Positions 56,347-63,671 of a DNA stretch of 64,000 nucleotides are shown in pieces; within the stretch, counting starts at the first letter, position 1; each line of letters opens with the position of its first letter. The DNA lies in assembly GCA_020402585.1 (NCBI GenBank), contig JADBZH010000038.1, forward strand, positions 1-64,000. The letters are read 5' to 3'. The position numbers and the translations under genes are program-made. The notes below the pieces were generated by a model. That model had not been told where the DNA came from and searched no databases. It worked only from the letters and a program-made list of their open reading frames with translations. The DNA is from Phenylobacterium sp. (GTDB lineage Bacteria > Pseudomonadota > Alphaproteobacteria > Caulobacterales > Caulobacteraceae).

Positions 56347-56772
56347 ATGGACGAGAAGACTGGCGTCATCGAAATGACCGCGGATATTGTCTCCGCCTAC
56401 GTTGGCAATAATACGATCTCCGCTGCTGAGCTTCCTTCGCTCATCCAGAGCGTCCACCGCGCCCTGGCCGGGGTCAGTGGCGGGGCGGAACCCGTCGAGG
56501 CCGCTCCCCGCGACCCCGCCGTGCCCGTTCGGCGGTCGATCACTCCTGACTTCATCATCTGCCTTGAGGATGGTCGCAAGTTCAAGTCGCTGAAGCGCCA
56601 TCTCCGGACAAAGTACAACATGAGTCCGGAAGAGTACCGCGCCAAGTGGGGTCTTCCCAAGGACTATCCCATGGTGGCGCCCAACTATGCCAAGGCGCGC
56701 TCTGATCTTGCCAAGCAGATGGGTCTTGGTCAGGGGGGGCGCCAGGCCCCGCGCCGCCGCGGCAAGGCCTGA
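56347..56772 (+). CDS. mucR: MucR/Ros family transcriptional regulator
   Basis: 141 residues from ATG 56347; a longer in-frame start is unsupported. The N-terminus TADIVSAYVGNNTISAAELPSLIQSVHRAL is the oligomerisation region and SITPDFIICLEDGRKFKSLKRHLRTKYNMSPEEYRAKWGLP is the Ros/MucR zinc-finger-like domain. Here the second Cys is Asp75 and the second His is replaced (RTKYNM), so zinc may not be bound. In Caulobacter MucR proteins silence AT-rich promoters and cell-cycle genes. A strong terminator follows. Confidence 0.93.
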   Translation: MDEKTGVIEMTADIVSAYVGNNTISAAELPSLIQSVHRALAGVSGGAEPVEAAPRDPAVPVRRSITPDFIICLEDGRKFKSLKRHLRTKYNMSPEEYRAKWGLPKDYPMVAPNYAKARSDLAKQMGLGQGGRQAPRRRGKA

Positions 56773-56800
56773 CCCCAGACCTTCCAGATTCCGGGACAAG

Positions 56801-56832
56801 AAAGCCCGGCCGCATCTGCGGCCGGGCTTTTT
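56801..56832 (+). terminator. Rho-independent terminator of mucR
   Basis: AAAGCCCGGCCGC and GCGGCCGGGCTTT pair perfectly around ATCT, and the T-run continues to 56832. A textbook intrinsic terminator 28 nt after the mucR stop. Confidence 0.95.
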
Positions 56833-56884
56833 CGTGACGCTTCGTCCCTGAAAGCGTCTCGTTAACCAATTTTCGCTTGCCCGC

Positions 56885-56922
56885 GATTCGCGCATCAGGC
56901 GATAAACGATTCGTTAGGAATC
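56885..56922. promoter_or_regulatory. Cluster of three GANTC sites before the mopJ-like gene
   Basis: GATTC at 56885-56889, GATTC at 56908-56912 and GAATC at 56918-56922. At this base composition one GANTC is expected in roughly 400 bp, so three in 38 bp is marked enrichment. A CtrA half site (GTTAACC) lies just upstream at about 56860-56866. This points to CcrM/GcrA control of the next gene. Confidence 0.7.
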
Positions 56923-56947
56923 CAAGGGGTTGCAGGGGACTCTGAAG

Positions 56948-57439
56948 ATGGTGTCGGAACTTGGCGCGACGGCCCAGGTGGAGGGCGCGCAGGAGGCGCT
57001 TTACGCCTACTGGGCCGGCCTGCGGAAGGATGGGCGCCTGCCGTCCCGGGCGGACGTGCGCCCTGGCGACATCAAGTCGTTCCTGCCCATGCTCAGCCTG
57101 ACCGAGGTCGGTTCAAACGGTCGTTTCCGGGTCCGGCTGGCGGGCACCGGTCTCTATGCCGTCTATGGCGCGGAAATCACGGGTCAAACCCTTGCAGAGA
57201 TTTATGCGGGTCCGGCTGCGGACTACTGGCGGCGGGAGCTGGAGGCCATCATGAAGGACCGACGTCCGGCCATTGGGGTTCACTCCCTCGGCTGGCGTGG
57301 CGCGCCGCACCTGTCCGTCCTCTGGATGCGGCTGCCTCTCGCCACCAATGGCGCTGATGTGGACATGATCCTGGGCTATGACGTGGTGCTCGGCGGTGAA
57401 CGGGCGATGGGCCTGGTTTCGGGCATCCGGGCCGCCTGA
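56948..57439 (+). CDS. mopJ: MopJ-like single-domain PAS protein
   Basis: 163 residues from ATG 56948; a TTG 18 nt earlier is possible. The whole protein is one PAS_5-type domain: ALYAYWAGLRKDGRLPSRADVRPGDIKSFLPMLSLTEV, then FRVRLAGTGLYAVYGAEITGQTLAEIY and a C-terminal beta-sheet. In Caulobacter the single-domain PAS protein MopJ, which acts on the CtrA pathway at the poles, is encoded beside a mucR gene as I recall; order and architecture match here. The orthology is an inference. Three GANTC sites precede it. Confidence 0.65.
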   Translation: MVSELGATAQVEGAQEALYAYWAGLRKDGRLPSRADVRPGDIKSFLPMLSLTEVGSNGRFRVRLAGTGLYAVYGAEITGQTLAEIYAGPAADYWRRELEAIMKDRRPAIGVHSLGWRGAPHLSVLWMRLPLATNGADVDMILGYDVVLGGERAMGLVSGIRAA

Positions 57440-57466
57440 CCGCCCACGCGGCCGTCGGACCGGACT

Positions 57467-57904
57467 TCAGCGCCCTTCCAGCCGCCCCCGCGCATCGCGA
57501 CGCATGCGCTCCGCCATGGCGGCGAGTCCGTTGGACCTCTGCGAAGACAGGTTCCCGGAGAGGCCGAGCCGGCCAAGTGCGGCTGCGGCGTCGAAGTTAG
57601 CGATCTCTTCCGGTCGCAGCCCCGAGACCAGGTTCAGGAGCAGGGCGATCAGCCCGCGCACAATGTGCGCGTCGGAGTCCCCGCGAAACACCAGGGCGCC
57701 ATCCGGAGCCGCCTCGGTGACCAGCCAGACCTGGCTCGCGCACCCCCTCACCCGGTTCGCCTCGGAACGCTCCGCCTCGGTAAGCGGGGCGAGGCTGCGG
57801 CCCAGGTCGATCACATGGCGATACCGTTCCTCCCAGTCGCCCAGGAGCTCGAATGTCTCGGCCAGGTCATCAAGGCGTTGATCGAAGGCGGCGGAAGCGG
57901 TCAC
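57467..57904 (-). CDS. sufE: SufE family sulfur acceptor protein
   Basis: 145 residues from GTG 57904 (homologues begin close to TAFDQRLDDL); the frame is open for 85 more codons upstream but that part looks unlike protein. The acceptor cysteine is Cys55 in NRVRGCASQVWL, and RGDSDAHIVRGLIALLL and LSSQRSNGL are SufE signatures. It accepts persulfide sulfur from the SufS desulfurase for Fe-S assembly. Convergent with the PAS gene (27-nt gap) and divergent from the kinase. Confidence 0.93.
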   Translation of the reverse strand: MTASAAFDQRLDDLAETFELLGDWEERYRHVIDLGRSLAPLTEAERSEANRVRGCASQVWLVTEAAPDGALVFRGDSDAHIVRGLIALLLNLVSGLRPEEIANFDAAAALGRLGLSGNLSSQRSNGLAAMAERMRRDARGRLEGR

Positions 57905-58017
57905 GAGGCAGGGTCCTGTCGGCTGCCGGGCAGAGGCTTGCCGCTGACCGGAGGGCGTCCGGTCTAGGAGGGCCATCGCCGCTACGCAAGCGCCAAGCGC
58001 ACCCGCGGGTCCGCGGG

Positions 58018-58026
58018 TTATCCACC
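58018..58026. promoter_or_regulatory. DnaA-box-like site upstream of the kinase gene
   Basis: TTATCCACC differs from the DnaA box TTATCCACA at one position. A GACTC methylation site follows at 58043-58047, 34 nt before the kinase ATG. Both lie in the sufE/kinase divergent gap. Confidence 0.4.
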
Positions 58027-58080
58027 GGGAATTCACAGGCCCGACTCCCGGGGTCCCGGCGTCGGCGGTAGCCTCCCCAA

Positions 58081-59277
58081 ATGGCAGCGAGTCGGCCGGA
58101 TCCGAGAGAACGACTTCGACGACCCGTCCCGGCGACGGCGGCGGGCGATGTCTTGGCAAGCCTGCCCGGGCAGACCTTCCGGCTGGATCCGGCGGGACGC
58201 ATCCTGGAAGCCTGGGGGCCCGGCGTTCCGGGGGCGCCGCGCCTCTGCACCGGGGAAAGTCTCGCCGACGCCTTCCCTTGTCTCGGGCGCCCGGCCCTGG
58301 ATCGGGCCCTGACCCTCGCCGGGGAGGCCGGCGTCGCCCAGGTCCGGCTCGCGACCCAGGCCGGCGGCGAGGCCTGGCTCGGGCTTGAGCTCTCCCGAGG
58401 TCCCGCCGGGGACCTGGTCGGGAGGTTGACGGACCAGAGCGACCGGATGACCCATGAGGCCGCCCTCGAGGCCGCGGTCAGGGACGCCGAGTCCCGCAGC
58501 GCCGGCAAGTCCCGGTTTCTCGCCAACATGTCCCACGAGCTCCGGACCCCCCTGAACGCCATCATGGGGTTCGCCGACGCCATGCGCGAGGAGGTGCTTG
58601 GCCCCCTGCCGCCAAGTTACCGCGGTTACGCCGACCTGATCCACGAGTCCGGCGAGCTGCTCCTTGAGCTCATCAGCGATGTCCTGGACATGTCCCGGAT
58701 CGAGGCGGAGCGCCTGGAACTTCATCCCGAGATCTTTGACGCCCGGGAGGCTGCGGCGGCGGTCATCCGACTGATGCGCGGACAGATCGAGCGGGCGGGG
58801 CTGACCTTCGTGACCCCGGACATGCGCGAGAGGATCGAGGTCCTGGCGGACCGCCGGGCCCTCAAGCAGATCGCCCTGAATCTCCTGTCCAACGCCATCA
58901 AGGCCACCCCAACCGGAGGGCGGGTTGTCTTCTCCGTACACGCCGAGGATGGCGACCTCAGGCTCAGCGTGGCGGATACGGGGCGCGGCATCCTCCCCGA
59001 GGACCTGGACCGTCTGGGGCGTCCCTTTGAGCAGGCGGGAGATGCGGAACACAGGGCGTCAGGCACGGGCCTTGGCCTCAGCCTGGTCAAGGCCCTTGCG
59101 GGACTCCACGGCGGCGCCCTGTCGATCCGGAGTCGTCTCTGGGAAGGGACGGAGGTGACGGTTCGCCTGCCGGTCATCGTCGAAGACCACACTCAGCCGG
59201 AGCTGGACCTGAACGGCTCCCTGGCTCCCGGATCAAGTTCCCATAAGCGGGAACCGGTTGTCAGGCGCTCCGCCTGA
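58081..59277 (+). CDS. Soluble sensor histidine kinase
   Basis: 398 residues with no membrane helix. An N-terminal PAS-like region (TFRLDPAGRILEAWGPG, about 30-120) is followed by the HisKA domain with His152 (FLANMSHELRTPLNAIMGFADAM) and the HATPase domain: N box LNLLSNAIKATP, G1 VADTGRGI, F box RPFEQAG, G2 GTGLGLSLV. The H-box region with GPLPPSYRGYADLIHESG resembles PleC/DivJ-type kinases of Caulobacterales. No response regulator gene is adjacent, so it is an orphan; the signal is unknown. Confidence 0.9.
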   Translation: MAASRPDPRERLRRPVPATAAGDVLASLPGQTFRLDPAGRILEAWGPGVPGAPRLCTGESLADAFPCLGRPALDRALTLAGEAGVAQVRLATQAGGEAWLGLELSRGPAGDLVGRLTDQSDRMTHEAALEAAVRDAESRSAGKSRFLANMSHELRTPLNAIMGFADAMREEVLGPLPPSYRGYADLIHESGELLLELISDVLDMSRIEAERLELHPEIFDAREAAAAVIRLMRGQIERAGLTFVTPDMRERIEVLADRRALKQIALNLLSNAIKATPTGGRVVFSVHAEDGDLRLSVADTGRGILPEDLDRLGRPFEQAGDAEHRASGTGLGLSLVKALAGLHGGALSIRSRLWEGTEVTVRLPVIVEDHTQPELDLNGSLAPGSSSHKREPVVRRSA

Positions 59278-59289
59278 AGCGGGCAGGCT

Positions 59290-60186
59290 CTAACCGGCCC
59301 TGATGGACAGGAAGGCCCGGGCCGCGGCGAAATCGCCGACCTCGAGGTAGACCTGACGGGATGGGCCCGAGGAGAACAGGAACTCGACCCGGATGGCCTC
59401 CCGGGGATCGAGGTCCGCCATGGCGGCTGCGGCTGCGTCCGGGAACCGGAAGGCCCAGCCGGAGGTCATCCCGGGCGGCAGGAGATCCGCCCCCGCCGGG
59501 GATCGGCTCTCGGCGGAGTAGGTCTCGAGCGGCCCCACCCGGGGCATTCGCCTCTGGAGGGGGAGGGTTTTCAGACCTTCCCCCCTGGTGTCGAGATAGG
59601 GGCCTGAGGTCAGCCGCCTGTCCCGCATGACGATCCTTGCGGCATAGGGGCGGGCGCCGTCCGGAAAGCTCGTCACCACCATCAGACTGTCCGAACCCAC
59701 CCGACTGGCGATGCCGAGCCGCATCTGGATTCCGCCCTGGCGGACGTCCTGGCTCAGCCTCCAGAGCGGCCGCTGGGCGCTGACCGACCTGTCCGCCTTC
59801 CAGAGGCCGACATCCCCCGGAAAGTCCTGTCGCAAGAGCCGGGCGTATCCGGCGAAGCCGCTTCGGACCCGCTGGGCGGCGGTCCCGAGGTCTGGGGAGT
59901 TGCAGGGCGTGGACCTCGCGCGGGCCCGGGCCCTTTCTGCAATGCCCCGAAGGTCCTGGACCGAGCTGCCCCCCCTCAAGGCGGCGCCCCGGGCCTGCTC
60001 GCGGGCAGACACAAGGGCCGACTGGAGCTGAGGCGTGAAGAGGTCGCAGCGGTCGCCTGCCTCGGCCATCAGGCTTCGCTCGTAGTAAAGGTCCGTCGCC
60101 GCCGCGGCGGCCGTCCCGGCTGCGAACACCGCCGCCATCGCCATGCCCAGGGCGGCGGGATTGATGAGCGTGCGGGGATGGGGCAT
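59290..60186 (-). CDS. Conserved exported protein of unknown function
   Basis: 298 residues from ATG 60186, with GGGAG 6 nt upstream. The N-terminus (LINPAALGMAMAAVFAAGTAAAAA) is a signal peptide. The mature protein has a helical Cys-containing first part (GDRCDLFTPQLQSALVSAREQARGAALRGG, later RSTPCNSPDL) and a beta-rich second half ending AAARAFLSIRAG. I do not recognise the family. Convergent with the kinase (12-nt gap). Confidence 0.82.
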   Translation of the reverse strand: MPHPRTLINPAALGMAMAAVFAAGTAAAAATDLYYERSLMAEAGDRCDLFTPQLQSALVSAREQARGAALRGGSSVQDLRGIAERARARARSTPCNSPDLGTAAQRVRSGFAGYARLLRQDFPGDVGLWKADRSVSAQRPLWRLSQDVRQGGIQMRLGIASRVGSDSLMVVTSFPDGARPYAARIVMRDRRLTSGPYLDTRGEGLKTLPLQRRMPRVGPLETYSAESRSPAGADLLPPGMTSGWAFRFPDAAAAAMADLDPREAIRVEFLFSSGPSRQVYLEVGDFAAARAFLSIRAG

Positions 60187-60267
60187 GGAAACTCCCTTCC
60201 TGGGTCCGACCGAGCCGCCTTCCTGGCGGGTCGCCTCCGGACGCACCTTAGACTAGCGACGAGACGC

Positions 60268-60600
60268 TTGAAATTCTCCACGGACATCTGGGTCGCCGCC
60301 CTCATTCGGCGTGTCGAGCTCGGAGGGGGCTTCGCCGTTGTGGTCCACAAGGGCGACGCGCGCGCGGGGTCAGTTCTCGTCAAGGTTGTAAACCGATCCA
60401 GCGGCCAGGTGCGGCTCTTCGCCGAGGCGACCCGCGCAGACGGGGAGACCGTCTGGATGCGGCCGTCGCGCGCCGAGAAGGAGGTGGACCTTGACGCCTA
60501 CATCACCCGCGCCCGCCGCATCGATCCGGATCTCTGGGTCGTGGAGATCGAGGACCGGGAAGGCCGTCATTTTCTGACTGAAGACCTTGAGGAAGACTAG
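60268..60600 (+). CDS. DUF1491 family protein
   Basis: 110 residues from TTG 60268. The core FSTDIWVAALIRRVELGGGFAVVVHKGDARAGSVLVKV and the end IDPDLWVVEIEDREGRHFLTEDLEED match DUF1491, whose members begin just before this segment. No ATG lies near that point, hence the TTG; the frame is open further upstream, but only into the promoter of the divergent gene. Cytoplasmic, function unknown. Confidence 0.75.
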   Translation: MKFSTDIWVAALIRRVELGGGFAVVVHKGDARAGSVLVKVVNRSSGQVRLFAEATRADGETVWMRPSRAEKEVDLDAYITRARRIDPDLWVVEIEDREGRHFLTEDLEED

Positions 60601-60694
60601 GCCATCCTCTGGATTTCGCGGCCGAACTTCCCTAGTTAAGGACCATCCGGGGTGTCCGCCGCACGGATCATTCCACCTTAGGGGGAGATGCTTC

Positions 60695-61084
60695 TTGCTT
60701 TTCCTGATGAATGACTGGGTGATGCAGTTCGACCAGAAGGCGATGGCCGACGACCTGCTGGCCTACAACCTCCGGGAGGTGACCTTTCCCCAGGTCCTGA
60801 TCCTTGGCCAGGAACTCTATGCGCAGGATCCGCAGCTCCACCTGAGGCAGCACGTCCAGGCGCGGAGACTGGCCGCCCTTGTCATGGCCAAGCAGCCCGC
60901 CGTCAACGGCGTCCTCTTCGTGGCCCCGCACCCGGGTTGCAACTACAAGGACGTCGCTGTGCGCTACTGCAGTGTCGGCTACGACATGCTGGCACAGTTG
61001 ATCAAGCTGCAGGAGACCCACAAGAGCGGCGCCTGGGCCAACAGGGAAGTCTGGAACAAGCTCGGGTACCGGACCGGGGCCTGA
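60695..61084 (+). CDS. Conserved hypothetical protein
   Basis: 129 residues if it starts at TTG 60695, which lies 7 nt after a strong GGGGGAG; an ATG at 60707 would give 125 residues but has poor spacing. The sequence (ADDLLAYNLREVTFPQVLILGQELYAQDPQ, then VNGVLFVAPHPGCNYKDVAVRYCSVGYDMLAQL) is soluble and balanced in composition, with two Cys (HPGCNY, VRYCSV). I do not recognise a family. It lies between DUF1491 and prfC on the same strand. Confidence 0.75.
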   Translation: MLFLMNDWVMQFDQKAMADDLLAYNLREVTFPQVLILGQELYAQDPQLHLRQHVQARRLAALVMAKQPAVNGVLFVAPHPGCNYKDVAVRYCSVGYDMLAQLIKLQETHKSGAWANREVWNKLGYRTGA

Positions 61085-61149
61085 CCGGGCGCAAGACAAA
61101 TCCGCCCCTCTGAATTGCGCCGTCGGCGCCCTCAGGCTACCTCGACCGC

Positions 61150-62751
61150 ATGAGCCAGTCCCCCGCCGCCGAGGCCGCCCGCCGTCGTACGTTCGCGATC
61201 ATCTCCCATCCGGATGCGGGCAAGACCACCCTGACTGAGACCCTCCTGCTGTCGGGGGGTGCGATCCGGGCCGCCGGACAGGTGCGCGCGCGGGGCGAGA
61301 ATCGCCGCACCCGATCAGACTGGATGAAGATCGAGCGCGAACGGGGCATCTCGGTGTCCGCGAGTGTGATGACCTTCGACCACCAGGGCCTGATGTTCAA
61401 CCTGCTGGACACCCCGGGCCACGAGGACTTCTCGGAGGATACCTACCGCACCCTGACGGCGGCGGACGCCGCTGTGATGGTGCTTGACGCCGCAAAGGGG
61501 ATCGAGCCGCAGACCCTGAAGCTGTTCGAGGTGTGCCGCCTGCGGGACATTCCCATCGTAACCTTCATCAACAAGATGGACCGGGAGGCGCAGGATCCCC
61601 TTGAGCTCCTCGACGAGATCGCCAGCAAGCTGGCCCTGAACCCGGCGCCGCTCTTCTGGCCCGCAGGGTCCGGCGGCCGGTTCAAGGGCATGCTGGACCT
61701 GCGCTCGCGTCTGTTCCTGCCCTTCGAGCGCTCGGCCGTCGAACGGGAGCAGGCTGGCCATCCGCCCCCCGTGCCCGGCGATGGCGCAGCCATGGACGCC
61801 TATCTGACGCCGGACGAGCGGGACGAACTTCTCGAGAGTTCGGAGCTCGTCCAGGGCGCTTCGCCCGCCTTTGATCCCCAGTCCTTCCTGGAAGGCCATA
61901 TGACGCCGGTGTTCTTCGGGTCGGCCCTGAGGCGGTTTGGCGTGGAGCAGCTGTTGGACGGCCTGGGCGCCTACGCGCCGCCGCCAAGGCCTGTCGCCGC
62001 GCTCCGGACGGGCGCTGAGACCCACGTGGCGCCCGGCGATCCTGAGGTCAGCGGCTTTGTCTTCAAGGTCCAGGCGAACATGGATCCCAACCATCGGGAC
62101 CGGATCGCCTTCCTGCGTCTCTGCTCCGGCAGGTTCCAGCGCGGCATGAAGCTCAAGGTCCAGAACACGGGACGCCAGCTCTCGGTGAATGCGCCGATCA
62201 TGTTCTTCGCCTCGGACCGGGAGCTGGCCGAAGAGGCGTTCGCCGGCGACGTGATCGGCATTCCCAACCACGGGGTCCTGAGGGTGGGAGACAGCCTGTC
62301 GGAGTCCGGCGCCCTGCGTTTCGCCGGGCTCCCCAACTTCGCCCCGGAGATCCTGCAGAGGGTCCGGGTCAAGGATCCCCTGAAGGCCAAGCATCTGCGC
62401 CGCGCCCTGGAGGGGCTGGCGGAGGAGGGCGTGACCCAGCTCTTCCGCCCGTCCATCGGTTCAGACTTCATCGTGGGAGCGGTCGGACAGCTCCAGTTCG
62501 AGGTCATGGCGGACCGGCTCGCCAGCGAATACCAGCTGGAGGTGATCTTCGAGGCCAGCCCCTATGCCGAGGCCCGCTGGGTCACCGGATCGGAGGTGGA
62601 CCTCTCGGCCTTCTCGGCCGCCTACCGCTCCGCCATGGCCGAGGACATCGACGCCCAACCGGTCTTTCTCTCGAAGTCGGGCTGGGAGACGGGCTATGTC
62701 GCCGAGCGCTACCCCGGAATCGCCTTTGCCCGAACCCGGGAACGAGGCTAG
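61150..62751 (+). CDS. prfC: Peptide chain release factor 3
   Basis: 533 residues. GTPase motifs: G1 SHPDAGKTTLTE (19-30), G3 DTPGHEDFSEDTYRTL and G4 NKMDRE. Domain 2 is a translation-factor beta barrel (EVSGFVFKVQANMDPNHRDRIAFLRLCSG), and the C-terminal domain has FAPEILQRVRVKDPLKAKHLRRALEGLAEEGVTQLF. It recycles RF1/RF2 from the ribosome after peptide release. Length is normal. The methyltransferase gene starts 8 nt after it. Confidence 0.96.
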   Translation: MSQSPAAEAARRRTFAIISHPDAGKTTLTETLLLSGGAIRAAGQVRARGENRRTRSDWMKIERERGISVSASVMTFDHQGLMFNLLDTPGHEDFSEDTYRTLTAADAAVMVLDAAKGIEPQTLKLFEVCRLRDIPIVTFINKMDREAQDPLELLDEIASKLALNPAPLFWPAGSGGRFKGMLDLRSRLFLPFERSAVEREQAGHPPPVPGDGAAMDAYLTPDERDELLESSELVQGASPAFDPQSFLEGHMTPVFFGSALRRFGVEQLLDGLGAYAPPPRPVAALRTGAETHVAPGDPEVSGFVFKVQANMDPNHRDRIAFLRLCSGRFQRGMKLKVQNTGRQLSVNAPIMFFASDRELAEEAFAGDVIGIPNHGVLRVGDSLSESGALRFAGLPNFAPEILQRVRVKDPLKAKHLRRALEGLAEEGVTQLFRPSIGSDFIVGAVGQLQFEVMADRLASEYQLEVIFEASPYAEARWVTGSEVDLSAFSAAYRSAMAEDIDAQPVFLSKSGWETGYVAERYPGIAFARTRERG

Positions 62752-62759
62752 GCGCGCGG

Positions 62760-63671
62760 ATGACGCAGCCAGTCCTGCTCTATGGCCATCCGCCGCCGGC
62801 CCTCTTCATGGAGCCGCCGGGCGCGATCCAGGTCTCGCCCCTGGAGCCCGCGGGCGCGGACCTGTCCGAGCCCCCCGCCTTCCTGTTCGGCTCAGCCCTG
62901 ATCCTTGCGCCGCCCGGCCGGCTGGAGAGAGGTTGGGTGCTGGCCCGGGCGATTGAGGTCCTGCCTCCGGGCGCCGAGATCATCGCCCTGGCGCCCAGGG
63001 ATCGCGGGGGCGCCCGCATTGCAGACTCCCTTCGCGGCTTTGGATGCGAAGTGGCGGATGAACCGCGCCGCAAGCACCGGATCTGCACTACCCGCCGTCC
63101 GGCCGTTCCGACGGGACTGCAGGCGGCCCTGGACGCCGGCTCTGCCCGGCTGGACCCGCGTCTTGGCCTTTGGACCCAGCCGGGCGTCTTCAGCTGGGAC
63201 AGGTCCGACCCGGGCACCGCCCTTTTGCTAGAAGTCCTTCCGGCCCTTGAAGGTCGCGGCGCCGACTTCGGGAGTGGTCTTGGCGTCCTCGCCCTCCGCG
63301 CCCTGCAGAGCCCCCGGGTGACGGACCTGGAGCTGTGGGACATTGATCGCCGCGCCATTTCCTGCGCCCGCCGGAATGTCAGCGATACCCGGGCCGTCTT
63401 CCGCCATGCCGATGTCCGCCGGTCCGGCGGCGGCCAGGCGGACCTCGACTTCGTCCTCATGAATCCCCCCTTCCATGACGCGGGGCGAGAGGACCGGGCC
63501 CTCGGAGTGGCCTTCATCGAGGCCGCGGCCCGGAGACTGAAGCCGGGGGGAGCCTGCTGGGTGACTGCGAACCGTCACATGCCCTACGAGGCCGCCCTTG
63601 CCTCCGCCTTCCGGGACGTGCGCCTGGCGGCCGAGACCGGGTCGTTCAAGGTCTACGAGGCCCGGCGATGA
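62760..63671 (+). CDS. RsmC-like rRNA (guanine-N2) methyltransferase
   Basis: 303 residues. The N-terminal half is a degenerate MTase domain; the C-terminal half has TQPGVFSWDRSDPGTALLLEVLP, the SAM loop ADFGSGLGVLALRAL, and the catalytic NPPF in DFVLMNPPFHDAG, as in RsmC, which methylates G1207 of 16S rRNA. The ribosomal neighbours prfC and a pseudouridine synthase fit. The stop overlaps the next start (ATGA). Exact target not proven. Confidence 0.85.
   Translation: MTQPVLLYGHPPPALFMEPPGAIQVSPLEPAGADLSEPPAFLFGSALILAPPGRLERGWVLARAIEVLPPGAEIIALAPRDRGGARIADSLRGFGCEVADEPRRKHRICTTRRPAVPTGLQAALDAGSARLDPRLGLWTQPGVFSWDRSDPGTALLLEVLPALEGRGADFGSGLGVLALRALQSPRVTDLELWDIDRRAISCARRNVSDTRAVFRHADVRRSGGGQADLDFVLMNPPFHDAGREDRALGVAFIEAAARRLKPGGACWVTANRHMPYEAALASAFRDVRLAAETGSFKVYEARR

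Noticed and set aside
60688..60714. 8-residue leader peptide before the unknown protein
   Set aside because: The Shine-Dalgarno bases touch the ATG, leaving no spacing for initiation.
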